From Rhodovulum robiginosum (lineage in GTDB: Bacteria > Pseudomonadota > Alphaproteobacteria > Rhodobacterales > Rhodobacteraceae): a DNA stretch of 53,097 nt. A program made the position numbers and the translations under genes. Below the pieces are notes generated by a model that made no database searches, was not told the DNA's origin, and saw only the letters and a program-made list of their open reading frames with translations. This document shows, piece after piece, positions 7,896 to 16,967 of the stretch (its first letter is position 1; every line of letters begins with the position of its first letter). The stretch spans positions 1 through 53,097 of the forward strand of contig NZ_RWGU01000035.1 in the NCBI RefSeq assembly GCF_003944755.1, written 5' to 3'.

Positions 7896-10640
7896 GTGAA
7901 CGACACGCCGGAACCTCCTGATAACGAAGACGAAATGGCACCCGATCCGGGGCGCCACCTCGGCCCGCGGATTTCCATCGAGGAGGAGATGAAGACCTCC
8001 TTCATGGATTACGCGATGAGCGTCATCGTCAGCCGCGCGATCCCCGATCTGCGCGACGGCCTGAAACCCGTGCACCGGCGCATTCTTTATACGCTTTGGG
8101 AAAACGGCCAGACCCACAACAAGCCCTACCGCAAATGCGCCACCGCCGTGGGCGACGTGATGGGCCGCTATCACCCCCACGGCGACTCGGCGGTCTATGA
8201 ATCGCTGGTGCGCATGGCACAGGATTTCTCGATGTCGGTGCCGCTGATCGACGGTCAGGGCAATTTCGGCTCGATGGACGGCGACCCGGCCGCGGCCTAC
8301 CGCTATACCGAAAGCCGGCTGGCCAAGGTCGCCGAGCAACTTTTGACCGATATCGACAAGGATACCGTCGATTTCATCCCGAACTACGCCAACGAGCGCA
8401 ACGAGCCCACGGTCCTGCCCGCGCGCTTCCCCAACATGCTGGTCAACGGGGCAGAAGGCATCGCGGTGGGCATGGCCACCCGCATCCCGCCGCACAACCT
8501 GGGCGAGGTGATCGACGCGACGCTGGCGCTGATCGAAGCGCCCGACCTCGGCTCCGAACAGTTGATGGAATACATCCCCGGCCCCGATTTCCCAACCGGC
8601 GGCGTGATCCTCGGCCGGTCTGGCGCGCGTAAGGCGTACCTGGAAGGGCGCGGCAGCGTCATCATCCGCGCCAAGACCCGGATAGAAGAGCTGCGCAAGG
8701 ACCGCTACGCCATCGTTCTGGACGAGATCCCCTACCAGGTGAACAAGGCCTCGATGATCGAAAAGATCGCCGACCTGGTGCGCGAGAAGAAGATCGAGGG
8801 CATCGCCCATGTGCAGGACGAATCCGACCGGGTCGGCGTGCGCGTGGTGATCGAGCTGAAGCGTGACGCCACGCCCGACGTGGTGCTGAACCAGCTTTAC
8901 CGCTTTACCCCGATGCAGACATCGTTTGGCTGCAACATGCTGGCGCTGAACGGCGGGCGGCCCGAGACGCTGACGATCCGGGGGTTCCTCGCCGCGTTCA
9001 TCGATTTCCGCGAAGAGGTCGTGGCACGGCGCACCGCCTACGAGCTGAGAAAGGCGCGCGAGCGCAGCCATATCCTGTGCGGTCTTGCCGTCGCGGTGTC
9101 GAACGTGGACGAGGTTGTCGCCGCGATCCGGTCTTCGGCGGATGCGAGCGAGGCCCGTGAAAAGCTGATGGAACGGCGCTGGCCGGCGCACGAGATCGCC
9201 GACTACATCCGCCTGATCGACGACCCGACGCACACGATCAACGAGGACGGCACCTACAACCTGTCCGAGGCGCAGGCCCGCGCGATCCTCGATCTGCGCC
9301 TGCAACGTCTCACCCAGCTGGGCGTCAAGGAAGTTACCGACGAGCTGGAAGAGCTGGCCGCCAAGATCAAGGATTACCTCGACATCTTGCGTTCGCGCGA
9401 CCGGATCATGGAGATCATCGCCGGCGAGTTGACCAAGGTTAAGGAAGAGTTCGCCGTCCCCCGCCGCACCGAGATCATCGACTGGGCCGGCGACATGGAC
9501 GACGAGGACCTGATCGAGCGCGAAGACATGGTCGTGACCGTCACCCAGTCCGGCTATATCAAGCGCACGCCGCTGGGCGAGTTCCGCGCGCAGCGCCGCG
9601 GCGGCAAGGGCCTGAGCGGCATGCAGACCAAGGACGAGGACGTGGTGACCACGCTGTTCGTGGCCAACACCCACACGCCGCTTTTGGTCTTCACCACCGC
9701 CGGCATGGTCTACAAGCTGAAGACATGGCGCCTGCCGCAAGGCGGACGCACCGCCAAGGGCAAGGCCATCGTCAACATCCTGCCGATCCCGACCGGCGTC
9801 TCGGTCGCGGCGATCATGCCCGTGGACCGGCCCGAAGAGGAATGGGACGAATTGCAGATCGTGTTCGCCACCTCGGCGGGCACGGTGCGGCGCAACCGGC
9901 TGTCGGATTTCACCAACGTGATGCGCAACGGCAAGATCGCGATGAAATTCGAGGACGAGCACGCCGAAACCCGGCTGATCAACGCGCGCATCTGTTCCGA
10001 GGACGACGACGTGATGCTGGTCACCGCGCTCGGCCGGGCGATCCGCTTTCCCACCACCGACGTGCGGGTGTTCAACAGCCGCAGTTCGGTGGGCGTGCGC
10101 GGTATCCGTCTGCTGGGCGGCGACAAGGTCGTCTCGATGTCGGTCATCCGTCATTTCGAGGCCAGTTCCGAAGAGCGTACCGCCTACCTCAAGCAGCGCC
10201 GCCTGATGGCCGGCCTGACCGACGAGGAAGAGCCCGACGAGGACGACGAGACCGTTGCCGGCGGGCAGCTTTCGCCGGATCGCTATGCCGAGATGTCGGC
10301 GGCCGAAGACCTGATCCTGACCATCACCGCGGGCGGCACCGGCAAGCTCAGCTCGTCGCACGACTATCCCGTGCGCGGCCGCGGCGGCCAGGGCGTGCAG
10401 GCGATCGACAAGGGGCTGCGCGGCGGCCCCCTGGTGGCCTGCTTCCCGGTCGAGATCGACGACCAGATCATGCTGGCTACCTCGACCGGCCAGTCGATCC
10501 GCTGCCCGGTCGAGGGCATCTCGTTCCGCTCGCGCAGCGCGGGCGGCGTCAAGGTGTTCAACACCGGCAAGGACGAGCTTGTGGTCTCGGTCGCCTGGAT
10601 CGCCGACCAGGGCGAGGAGCCGGAGGACGAAACCGGCTGA
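7896..10640 (+). CDS. gyrA: DNA gyrase subunit A
   Basis: A 914-residue type IIA topoisomerase subunit that with GyrB introduces negative supercoils using ATP. The N-terminal breakage-reunion domain has [29 protein letters not shown], the quinolone region [13 protein letters not shown], and the catalytic tyrosine Tyr137 in AAAYRYTE. The C-terminal beta-pinwheel carries the GyrA box QRRGGKG and later repeat blades. An acidic insert ([12 protein letters not shown]) lies between blades. The residue equivalent to E. coli Asp87 is Glu102 while Ser98 keeps the Ser83 position. GTG 7896 is the start, giving a short acidic leader before IEEEMKTS; no better downstream start exists. Confidence 0.97.
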   Translation: MNDTPEPPDNEDEMAPDPGRHLGPRISIEEEMKTSFMDYAMSVIVSRAIPDLRDGLKPVHRRILYTLWENGQTHNKPYRKCATAVGDVMGRYHPHGDSAVYESLVRMAQDFSMSVPLIDGQGNFGSMDGDPAAAYRYTESRLAKVAEQLLTDIDKDTVDFIPNYANERNEPTVLPARFPNMLVNGAEGIAVGMATRIPPHNLGEVIDATLALIEAPDLGSEQLMEYIPGPDFPTGGVILGRSGARKAYLEGRGSVIIRAKTRIEELRKDRYAIVLDEIPYQVNKASMIEKIADLVREKKIEGIAHVQDESDRVGVRVVIELKRDATPDVVLNQLYRFTPMQTSFGCNMLALNGGRPETLTIRGFLAAFIDFREEVVARRTAYELRKARERSHILCGLAVAVSNVDEVVAAIRSSADASEAREKLMERRWPAHEIADYIRLIDDPTHTINEDGTYNLSEAQARAILDLRLQRLTQLGVKEVTDELEELAAKIKDYLDILRSRDRIMEIIAGELTKVKEEFAVPRRTEIIDWAGDMDDEDLIEREDMVVTVTQSGYIKRTPLGEFRAQRRGGKGLSGMQTKDEDVVTTLFVANTHTPLLVFTTAGMVYKLKTWRLPQGGRTAKGKAIVNILPIPTGVSVAAIMPVDRPEEEWDELQIVFATSAGTVRRNRLSDFTNVMRNGKIAMKFEDEHAETRLINARICSEDDDVMLVTALGRAIRFPTTDVRVFNSRSSVGVRGIRLLGGDKVVSMSVIRHFEASSEERTAYLKQRRLMAGLTDEEEPDEDDETVAGGQLSPDRYAEMSAAEDLILTITAGGTGKLSSSHDYPVRGRGGQGVQAIDKGLRGGPLVACFPVEIDDQIMLATSTGQSIRCPVEGISFRSRSAGGVKVFNTGKDELVVSVAWIADQGEEPEDETG

Positions 10641-10654
10641 CGCAGCCGCATCGA

Positions 10655-10698
10655 GGCCCGCAAACGCAACGAAAAATGGCGCTTCGTCCTTGCGGGCC
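10655..10698 (+). terminator. Long hairpin after gyrA
   Basis: GGCCCGCAA (10655-10663) pairs with TTGCGGGCC (10690-10698), and inside it ACGAA pairs with TTCGT (10669-10687). It begins 14 bases after the gyrA stop. No T-run follows directly, so termination is inferred from position and fold only. Confidence 0.4.
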
Positions 10699-10792
10699 GG
10701 CCTCTTCGTGCTACCCTGAGGCGACGAGGCGCGCAATTACTCCCTGAAAGAGATAAAAACAGGTCTGCGCGCGTCGTCCGACGGGGGGATCA

Positions 10793-11620
10793 GTGGAAAA
10801 CTACTGGGATGACTTGCGCATTCTCGCGGCGGTCGCGCGCAATGGCACGATGTCCGGTGCGGCACGCGAACTGAACAGCAACGCGGCGACGGTCTCGCGC
10901 CGCCTTGACCGGCTCACCGAGGCTTTCGGCGAACCGGTTTTTTACCGCACGTCCGATGGCTGGACGACGAACCCGGCCATCCTGCCCCTGATCGAGGCCG
11001 CTGAACGCTTTCAGCAGGACCTCCAAAGCGTCGTGAACGCGCGCGCCAGCCACACCGCCGGGGCGAGTTCGATCTCGGTCGGCATGCCGCCCGTGATCGC
11101 GTCCAACTTCATGCTTCCCAACCTCCGCAACCTGCTGAGCGCCCTTCCCAACCTGAGCCTGACAATCGACCACCGCGTTTTCGGCGAAGGCCTGGGCCCT
11201 TACGATATCGTCATGACCTTTTTGCCGATCGATCAGGGCCGGCTGATCGCCAAACGCCTGGGCGAGCTCGACTATGCACTGTACCGGCCGTGCGGGACCG
11301 AGACCCAAAGCGGTTGGATCGGCCTGACCGAGCGGCACGATCGCTATCCCGTGATGCAGATGGCACGCGCGTATTTCGACGAACCGCCCCGCGTTCGGGT
11401 CGACCAGATCGCTCATGTACGCGAAGCGATGAAGGGCGCGCGCCTGAACGGGCCGTTGCCCCTGGTCATCGGCGATGCGGACGACGACCTGGAACGGCTC
11501 GATCCCGACGGACCGCCCCTTCAGGCGCCGCTCTGGCTGGCCTATCACGAAAGCCGCCGGGGCGACCCGCTGCTGGCCCAGGTCGTAGCATGGATCGACC
11601 GCTACATGTTCTCCGGCTGA
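10793..11620 (+). CDS. LysR-family transcriptional regulator
   Basis: A 275-residue regulator. Residues 5-64 form a winged helix-turn-helix (DDLRILAAVARNGTMSGAARELN, then AATVSRRLDRLTEAFGEPVFYRTSDGW), typical of LysR proteins. The rest is a periplasmic-binding-like effector domain, shorter than usual. The usual self-regulation and small-molecule response are family knowledge; the ligand is unknown. GTG 10793 follows GGGGGG. It is followed at 109 bases by a small membrane protein gene on the same strand, which could be its target. The intergenic gap after it (TTGCAGGATGCAA, GCAATTGC) has short dyads of the kind LysR proteins bind. Confidence 0.85.
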   Translation: MENYWDDLRILAAVARNGTMSGAARELNSNAATVSRRLDRLTEAFGEPVFYRTSDGWTTNPAILPLIEAAERFQQDLQSVVNARASHTAGASSISVGMPPVIASNFMLPNLRNLLSALPNLSLTIDHRVFGEGLGPYDIVMTFLPIDQGRLIAKRLGELDYALYRPCGTETQSGWIGLTERHDRYPVMQMARAYFDEPPRVRVDQIAHVREAMKGARLNGPLPLVIGDADDDLERLDPDGPPLQAPLWLAYHESRRGDPLLAQVVAWIDRYMFSG

Positions 11621-11728
11621 ACGGCGCTGCACAAAATCGCAATTGCGGCTTTGCAGGATGCAACCTTGCCAACTCAATGCTCTACAGGCACTCTCCTAGA
11701 AGTGGAAAAAAAACAGAGCAGGTTCCCG

Positions 11729-12112
11729 ATGCGGATATTTATCGACACCTTGGCGGCCGGTTTGCGATGGACCATGGCGCTGATCTTCGCGTGGCATGTC
11801 ATCCCGCCCACGATCTCTCATGTCCTTGGCAAGAGCTACCTGCCGGACGAACTTGAGGCGCAGACCATCGCCGTTCATGCACTGCTTGTGGTGACGGTGA
11901 TATGGCTGGCCTTCGGGCTGCGGACCCGCGTGGTGGCCGTGCTGGGCGGCACGCTGTTCGTGGCCCACGGGCTGTTGGGTCAGGATGACCTGTCGCACGG
12001 CGCGCCGGTAATGTGGCTGATCATCGCGGTCGGGTTAATCGGAAGCGCCCTTGCGGTGGTTGGCGGCGGACGCTGGTGCATGTATCGCGGCGGTTGGTCG
12101 GTCCCGGTCTGA
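11729..12112 (+). CDS. DoxX-like small membrane protein
   Basis: A 127-residue protein with four hydrophobic segments (RWTMALIFAWHVI, TIAVHALLVVTVIWLAFG, VVAVLGGTLFVAHGLL, VMWLIIAVGLIGSALAVV). The layout and the early G-LRW, later arginine-rich turn resemble DoxX/SURF4-like proteins, but no diagnostic motif allows a firm call. Start placed at ATG 11729 because AGCAGG precedes it by seven bases; the frame extends further upstream without a site. It lies between a LysR regulator and a second DoxX-like gene on the same strand. Function unknown. Confidence 0.6.
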   Translation: MRIFIDTLAAGLRWTMALIFAWHVIPPTISHVLGKSYLPDELEAQTIAVHALLVVTVIWLAFGLRTRVVAVLGGTLFVAHGLLGQDDLSHGAPVMWLIIAVGLIGSALAVVGGGRWCMYRGGWSVPV

Positions 12113-12250
12113 AGCCGCCCTGCCCGCCGCCCAACGGCGCATCTGCCGTGTCACACCGCCCGTGAACGCGCCCGGCATCATGTCGCAGCGTCCGGCGCAA
12201 AGCCGCCCGCATTCCGCCCGGTTCTTGTCAGATTTCACCTTCAATCCTGC

Positions 12251-12265
12251 CCGGGATGATCCCGG
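12251..12265. promoter_or_regulatory. Perfect palindrome upstream of the second DoxX-like gene
   Basis: CCGGGAT-G-ATCCCGG is a 7-bp inverted repeat around one base, ending 22 bases before the ATG at 12288. Its position suits an operator; no cognate regulator can be named. Confidence 0.3.
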
Positions 12266-12287
12266 ATCGCGAAACCGGAAAGCCGCA

Positions 12288-12845
12288 ATGAACCGCACCT
12301 CCACTGCCATGCGCCCCTCCGGCACCGCCGCCCTCGCCGCGGCACGGATGCTGATCGCGTCCTATTTCATCGCCCACGGCTCGGGCCTGGTGGTCGACCC
12401 CGACGCCACCGCGCTGATCGCACTGGTGCTGCCCGAGGGCTGGGCCGCCTGGACCTCCGCGGGTCTTGTCTGGCTCACCGGCTTTGCCATCTTCGTCGGC
12501 CGCTACGTGCGCCCGGCGGCGCTGCTGCTGGCGGTCCACACGGTCTGGACCGCGCTTGTCAGCCATGGCGGGCTGGCCGGTGCGCCCGTCGTGATCGAAC
12601 CGCTTTGGTCAGATCTCGCCATGGTCGGCGCGCTGGCGCTGGTGGCGCTGACCGCCCCGCCCGGCGGCCGGCCCAACGCGCGCCGCGCCTTGCGGCGGAT
12701 CATGCCGCGCCGCGTCACCGTCGACACGCCGGTCAAACCCCGCCGGCCGCGGCCCGACCTCATCGACCCGCCCGAGCCCGCGGCGGATGGCGCGGCCGAT
12801 ACCGTCGTCGCCTTCGACCCGCCGAACCGGCGCCAATCGGCCTGA
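12288..12845 (+). CDS. DoxX-family membrane protein
   Basis: A 185-residue protein. The first 130 residues hold four membrane segments of the DoxX type (AAARMLIASYFIAHGSGLV, WTSAGLVWLTGFAIFVG, AALLLAVHTVWTALV, SDLAMVGALALVALT). A proline- and arginine-rich cytoplasmic-looking tail follows (PRRVTVDTPVKPRRPRPDL). ATG 12288 follows GGAAAG at six bases. DoxX proteins are associated with redox and thiosulfate or sulfide handling in some species, which cannot be confirmed here. The tail is longer than usual for the family. Confidence 0.6.
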   Translation: MNRTSTAMRPSGTAALAAARMLIASYFIAHGSGLVVDPDATALIALVLPEGWAAWTSAGLVWLTGFAIFVGRYVRPAALLLAVHTVWTALVSHGGLAGAPVVIEPLWSDLAMVGALALVALTAPPGGRPNARRALRRIMPRRVTVDTPVKPRRPRPDLIDPPEPAADGAADTVVAFDPPNRRQSA

Positions 12846-12884
12846 GCCCTTTCCTTCGCGGGGCCGGGCCGCTACATCCCGCCC

Positions 12885-14240
12885 ATGGCAGAGACACTTC
12901 ACATCGTGGGCGGCGGCATGGCCGGCGCCGAGGCCGCCTGGCAGGCGGCACAGGCCGGCGTCTACGTGGTCATCCACGAAATGCGCCCCCAGACCGGCAC
13001 CTTCGCCCACCGCACCGGCCATCTGGCCGAGATGGTCTGTTCCAATTCCTTCCGTTCCGACGATGACGAGCAAAACGCCGTGGGCCTGCTCCACTGGGAG
13101 ATGCGCCAGGCCGGCGGGCTGATCATGGAGATGGCCGACGCCAACCGCCTGCCCGCCGGCGGCGCGCTGGCCGTGGACCGCGACGGCTTTGCCCAGGCCG
13201 TGACAGCGCGGCTGGTATCCCACCCCAGGATCAGCGTGGAAGTCTCTGAAATCACGGATCTTCCAGAGGATGGGCGCTGGATTTTCGCCACCGGTCCGCT
13301 GACCTCCGGCGCGCTGGCCGAAGCGATACGAACCGCCACCGGCACCGACGCCCTGGCCTTTTTCGATGCCATCGCGCCGATCGTCTACGCCGACAGCGTC
13401 GACATGACCAAGGCCTGGTTCCAGTCGCGCTATGACAAGGGCGAAACCGAGGAAGAGCGCACCGCCTATCTCAACTGCCCGATGGACCGCGCCCAGTACG
13501 AGGCTTTCATCGACGCCCTCCTGGCCGCGGAAAAGACCGCGTTTCACGAGGGCGAGACAGCCGGCTATTTCGACGGCTGCCTGCCGATCGAGGTCATGGC
13601 CGAGCGCGGGCGCGAAACGCTCCGCCACGGCCCGATGAAGCCGGTCGGCCTGACCGACCCCCATGCGCCCGAGGTCAAGCCCCACGCCATCGTCCAGTTG
13701 CGCCGCGACAATGCACTGGGCACGCTCTACAATATCGTGGGCTTTCAGACCAAGATGAAATACGGCGCACAAGCCGATGTTTTCCGTATGATTCCCGGCC
13801 TCGAAGAGGCCCGGTTTGCACGCCTCGGCGGGATCCACCGCAACACGTTCCTCAACGCGCCGACCCTGCTCGATGCCCAGCTGAGGCTGAAATCGCGCCC
13901 CCATATCCGCTTTGCCGGGCAGATCACCGGGGTCGAGGGCTACGTGGAAAGCGCGGCGATGGGCCTGCTGGCCGGCCGCCTCGCCGCCGCCGAGATCGCC
14001 GGCTGCGCCCTGCCCGAGGTGCCCGCGGTCACCGCCATCGGCGCGCTTCTCACCCACATCACCGGCGGCGCGGAGGCCAAGACCTTTCAGCCGATGAACG
14101 TCAATTTCGGCCTCTTTCCCCCGGTCGAGGGCCTCAAGGGCGGCCGGCGCGGGCGGCGCGACCGCTACAAGGCCTATACCGACCGGGCCAAGGCGGCCTG
14201 GACGGCGTGGCTTTCTGCCGCGCGGCTGGACGCGGCCTGA
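12885..14240 (+). CDS. trmFO: tRNA (uracil-54-C5) methyltransferase TrmFO, folate-dependent
   Basis: A 451-residue FAD- and methylenetetrahydrofolate-dependent enzyme that makes ribothymidine at position 54 of tRNAs. The N-terminus has the dinucleotide-binding loop [12 protein letters not shown]. The family motif [11 protein letters not shown] carries the conserved cysteine, and the later motifs [15 protein letters not shown] and [14 protein letters not shown] include the second conserved cysteine. The C-terminal half has [18 protein letters not shown] and the NVNFGLFPP block typical of the GidA/TrmFO superfamily. Length matches the family. It is followed at 22 bases by a methyltransferase gene. 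Confidence 0.95.
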   Translation: MAETLHIVGGGMAGAEAAWQAAQAGVYVVIHEMRPQTGTFAHRTGHLAEMVCSNSFRSDDDEQNAVGLLHWEMRQAGGLIMEMADANRLPAGGALAVDRDGFAQAVTARLVSHPRISVEVSEITDLPEDGRWIFATGPLTSGALAEAIRTATGTDALAFFDAIAPIVYADSVDMTKAWFQSRYDKGETEEERTAYLNCPMDRAQYEAFIDALLAAEKTAFHEGETAGYFDGCLPIEVMAERGRETLRHGPMKPVGLTDPHAPEVKPHAIVQLRRDNALGTLYNIVGFQTKMKYGAQADVFRMIPGLEEARFARLGGIHRNTFLNAPTLLDAQLRLKSRPHIRFAGQITGVEGYVESAAMGLLAGRLAAAEIAGCALPEVPAVTAIGALLTHITGGAEAKTFQPMNVNFGLFPPVEGLKGGRRGRRDRYKAYTDRAKAAWTAWLSAARLDAA

Positions 14241-14262
14241 ACCGGGCTGTTACCCTGCCGCC

Positions 14263-14865
14263 ATGGCACAGAAAAAGTTCCTGAACAAAGTCTACGACGT
14301 CGAAACGCGCGACGAGGTCGAAACGCTCTACGACGCCTGGGCCGACAGCTACGACGCCGAACTCGTCGAAAACGGCTATGCCACACCGGGCCGGGTGGCC
14401 CGCGCCATGGCCAAGACCGGCTGCAAGGAGCCCGTGCTCGACCTCGGCTGCGGCACCGGGCTGTCGGCAGAGGCGATGCGCGCCGAGGGCTTTCAGACGA
14501 TCGACGGCACCGACCTCTCTGCCGGCATGCTCGACGCCGCGCGCGCCAAGGGCGTCTATCGCAAGCTCTGGGTCACCGACCCCGACGCGCCGCTGCCCGA
14601 CGGCTACGCCACCATCGCCGCGGTCGGCGTGGTCAGCCCCGGCGCGGGCGGTCCCGAGCTGCTTTACGCGATGGCCGGCGCGCTCTCCCGCGGCGGGCGG
14701 CTCGCGTTCTCCTTCAACGATCACGCGCTCGCCGATCCCGCCTATACCGGCCACCTCAACGAGCTGCTGGATACCGGCGCCTTCCGGCTGCTGCACGCCG
14801 AAAAGGGTGACCACATCCCCGAGATAGGTCTGAACTCCACGGTCTATATTCTTGAAAAGACGTGA
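14263..14865 (+). CDS. Class I SAM-dependent methyltransferase
   Basis: A 200-residue protein with Rossmann motif I VLDLGCGTGLSAEAM (about residues 58-72), motif II IDGTDLSAGML, and a following TIAAVGVVSPGAGG strand. The N-terminal LYDAWADSYDAEL motif is common in small-molecule methyltransferases of this class. The substrate cannot be told from the sequence. Its stop overlaps the GTG start of gluQ (GTGA), so the two are translationally coupled, and it lies directly downstream of trmFO. A role in tRNA modification is therefore conceivable but not shown. Confidence 0.8.
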   Translation: MAQKKFLNKVYDVETRDEVETLYDAWADSYDAELVENGYATPGRVARAMAKTGCKEPVLDLGCGTGLSAEAMRAEGFQTIDGTDLSAGMLDAARAKGVYRKLWVTDPDAPLPDGYATIAAVGVVSPGAGGPELLYAMAGALSRGGRLAFSFNDHALADPAYTGHLNELLDTGAFRLLHAEKGDHIPEIGLNSTVYILEKT

Positions 14866-15695
14866 ATTACCGGACCCGTTTCGCGCCGTCGCCCACCGGG
14901 CCCCTGCATCTGGGCCACGCGTTCTCGGCGCTCACGGCGTTTGACCGGGCCCGCGCGCGGGACGGCACCTTCCTGCTTCGGATCGAGGATATCGACCGCC
15001 CCCGCTGCAAACCCGGCTTCGAGGCGCAGATCTACGACGACCTTGCCTGGCTGGGGCTGGGCTGGCCCGAACCGGTGCTGCGCCAGTCCGACCGGCTGGA
15101 CGCCTACGCCGCCGCGCTCGCCCGCCTTGCCGAGATGGGGCTCACCTATCCTTGCCGCTGCACCCGCCGCGACATCCGCGCCGCGGTCTCGGCGCCGCAC
15201 GGCCCCGCGGGCCCGGTCTATCCCGGCACCTGCCGCGCCCGCCCGATGGCCGAGGCCGGACCGGGCGACGCCGTCCGCCTCGACATGGAGGCGGCCCTCG
15301 CCCATCTCGATGCCGCGCTGCCCGGCTTTACCGAAACCGGCCCGGCCCATGCCGGCCGCCACCCGCTCGACCCCGCGGCGCTGCGCGCCGCGGTCGGCGA
15401 TGTGGTGCTGGCGCGGCGCGATATCGGCACCTCTTACCATATCGCCGTCGTGGTCGATGACGCCCACCAGGCCATCACCGAGGTGGTCCGCGGCCTCGAC
15501 CTTTTTGAAGCCACGCCGATCCACGTCCTGCTGCAAACGCTCCTCGGCCTTCCGGTGCCGGCCTATCATCACCACCGGCTGATCACCGACGACACCGGCA
15601 CGCGGCTGGCCAAGCGCGACGACGCCCGCGCCATCGCCACCAACCGCGCCGACGGCGCAACGCCCGCCGATATCCGTGTCATGCTCGGGCTCTAG
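14862..15695 (+). CDS. gluQ: Glutamyl-Q tRNA(Asp) synthetase
   Basis: A 277-residue truncated paralogue of glutamyl-tRNA synthetase that loads glutamate onto queuosine at position 34 of tRNA-Asp. It has FAPSPTGPLHLGH (HIGH motif), LLRIEDIDRPR, a zinc-type cluster (CRCTRRDI and later YPGTCRAR), and the KMSKS-like site RLAKRDDA. The anticodon-binding domain of true GluRS is absent, as expected. GTG 14862 is the only start consistent with the family N-terminus (NYRTRFAPSPTG), overlapping the preceding methyltransferase stop. It converges with hisI, with a repeated element in the gap. Confidence 0.93.
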   Translation: MNYRTRFAPSPTGPLHLGHAFSALTAFDRARARDGTFLLRIEDIDRPRCKPGFEAQIYDDLAWLGLGWPEPVLRQSDRLDAYAAALARLAEMGLTYPCRCTRRDIRAAVSAPHGPAGPVYPGTCRARPMAEAGPGDAVRLDMEAALAHLDAALPGFTETGPAHAGRHPLDPAALRAAVGDVVLARRDIGTSYHIAVVVDDAHQAITEVVRGLDLFEATPIHVLLQTLLGLPVPAYHHHRLITDDTGTRLAKRDDARAIATNRADGATPADIRVMLGL

Positions 15696-15705
15696 GCGGC
15701 CCGCC

Positions 15706-15730
15706 CTGCTTCTTCTTGGCAAAAATACCC
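15706..15730 (+). repeat. Copy 1 of a 24-bp element at a convergent gene junction
   Basis: TGCTTCTTCTTGGC, then A, then AAAATACCC (plus strand), between the stops of gluQ and hisI. The same 24 bases with one change (G for the middle A) occur on the minus strand at 23734-23760, again between two convergent genes. No strong stem is seen inside it. It resembles a short interspersed element or a 3'-end signal. Confidence 0.55.
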
Positions 15731-15735
15731 AGAGG

Positions 15736-16095
15736 CTAGCCCGCCACCGGCGCCATCAGTTCCACTTCCGCGCCATCGCGGACAGCCGTGAAAAAACAGC
15801 TTTGCCGGTTGGTGTGGCAGGCCGGCCCCCGCTGGTCGACGACCAGCAGCAGGCAATCGCGGTCGCAATCGACCCGGAAATCGACCAGCCGCTGCACGTG
15901 GCCGCTGGTCTCGCCCTTCACCCAGAACGCCTGGCGCGAACGCGACCAGTAGGTGACGCGCCCGGTTTGCAGGGTGCGTGCCACCGCCTCGGCGTTCATC
16001 CACGCCATCATCAGCACCTGTCCGTCCTCGGCCTGGGCGATGGCGGGGATCAGGCCCTGTGCATCGTAGCACAAGCTTGCGGGGTCAAATGCCAT
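15736..16095 (-). CDS. hisI: Phosphoribosyl-AMP cyclohydrolase
   Basis: A 119-residue enzyme for the third step of histidine synthesis, opening the adenine ring of phosphoribosyl-AMP. Typical motifs are [33 protein letters not shown], and the metal-binding cysteine set [20 protein letters not shown]. It is the stand-alone HisI form without the HisE domain. Start at ATG 16095 after AAGGAG at six bases; the longer upstream frame lacks support. The gene diverges from the scaffold gene starting at 16160, with 64 bases between them. Confidence 0.95.
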   Translation of the reverse strand: MAFDPASLCYDAQGLIPAIAQAEDGQVLMMAWMNAEAVARTLQTGRVTYWSRSRQAFWVKGETSGHVQRLVDFRVDCDRDCLLLVVDQRGPACHTNRQSCFFTAVRDGAEVELMAPVAG

Positions 16096-16159
16096 GGCGG
16101 CTCCTTTGAAAACCGTTTCGGGCAGGTTAGGTATAGAAAATCCGACCCGAGGAAAAGCC

Positions 16160-16615
16160 ATGAGCGACGAGACCGACCTGATCAAGCTCTATTCCCAGCG
16201 CATCCTGACGCTTGCCGCCGACATCCCCCATCTGGGCCGGCTCGAGGCGCCGATGGGCAGTGCGCGCAAGCGTTCGCCGCTTTGCGGCTCGACGGTCACG
16301 GTCGATCTGAACATCGATGCCGAGGGCCGCATCACCGCGTTCGGCCAGGACGTCAAGGCCTGCGCGCTGGGCCAGGCGGCGGCCGCGGTCGTGGGCGCCA
16401 ACGCCATCGGGCGCAGCCGGGACGAGGTCGAACAGGCCCGCGACCAGCTCAAGGCGATGCTCAAGTCCGACGGCCCGCCCCCCGCCCCGCCCTTTGACGG
16501 GCTCGAGGCGCTGATGCCCGCGCGCGACTACAAAAACCGCCACGCCTCGATCATGCTCAGCCTCGAGGCCACGCTCGAGGCGCTGGACGCCGCGCGCGAG
16601 TCGGCCTGCGCCTGA
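16160..16615 (+). CDS. IscU/NifU-like Fe-S scaffold protein, third cysteine absent
   Basis: A 151-residue protein with the fold of the IscU/NifU N-terminal scaffold: [18 protein letters not shown] (Cys42), [15 protein letters not shown] (Cys68), then [20 protein letters not shown]. In IscU the last motif is HC, providing the third cysteine ligand; here it is His128-Ala129. A further cysteine is only at residue 150. It may be a specialised or non-assembling scaffold relative. No other isc or suf gene is adjacent. ATG 16160 follows GAGGAAAA. It diverges from hisI, and a strong minus-strand terminator lies just after its stop. Confidence 0.75.
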   Translation: MSDETDLIKLYSQRILTLAADIPHLGRLEAPMGSARKRSPLCGSTVTVDLNIDAEGRITAFGQDVKACALGQAAAAVVGANAIGRSRDEVEQARDQLKAMLKSDGPPPAPPFDGLEALMPARDYKNRHASIMLSLEATLEALDAARESACA

Positions 16616-16628
16616 TCCCCGACAGATC

Positions 16629-16668
16629 AAAAAAAAACCGCCGCACGCTGTGGGGACAGCGGCGGCGG
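16629..16668 (-). terminator. Intrinsic terminator for the minus strand
   Basis: Reading the minus strand, CCGCCGCCGCTGT, a CCCC loop and ACAGCGTGCGGCGG form a strong stem (one bulge) followed by nine T residues (16637-16629). It is correctly placed to end the transcript of the 40-residue membrane protein gene at 16809-16931, supporting that this small gene is real. It may also stop read-through of the plus-strand scaffold gene. Confidence 0.85.
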
Positions 16669-16808
16669 CAAGGGGCGTATCTGTGCGTTCCGGGCGGGAA
16701 CGGACCTTTGCCGCGTGGGGACAGAAAGTAAACGCGACGGCGCATCGGGTTTGGGGCATCGATGCGCGGGGGTCTGGCACAGATCGCAGGCAGAACCTTG
16801 ACGTCGGG

Positions 16809-16931
16809 TCAGACGAGCCCGGGCAGGTGCAGCCCGACGACGAGCATCACCATCAGCGCGGCTGCGCCGGCGGCATCCTGCAGCAGCGTCGCCTGGGACC
16901 GGGCGATCACGGTCTTCAACTCGGTCAGCAT
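16809..16931 (-). CDS. 40-residue single-helix membrane protein, candidate SOS-regulated
   Basis: A short gene: ATG 16931, preceded by GGGAG at a suitable distance, ending at TGA 16809. The protein begins MLTELKTVIARSQATLLQDA and then has one hydrophobic helix rich in Ala, Val, Leu and Met (GAAALMVMLVVGLHLPGLV), so a single-pass inner-membrane protein with a cytoplasmic amphipathic N-terminus. A terminator follows at 16629-16668. The upstream 100 bases hold five GAAC/GTTC half-sites including a perfect GAAC-N7-GAAC. This architecture resembles LexA-controlled small division inhibitors such as Caulobacter SidA, but the sequence itself is not similar enough to name it. Real gene likely; function inferred. 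Confidence 0.65.
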   Translation of the reverse strand: MLTELKTVIARSQATLLQDAAGAAALMVMLVVGLHLPGLV

Positions 16932-16967
16932 CGGTGGGCTCCCTGATTAACCTCTTGTTGACCTTTT

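Noticed and set aside
7758-10736. 992-residue open frame on the minus strand opposite gyrA
   Set aside because: It mirrors the third-codon-position bias of gyrA, is rich in His, Asp and Ala from antisense high-GC codons, and has no domain motif or ribosome binding site.
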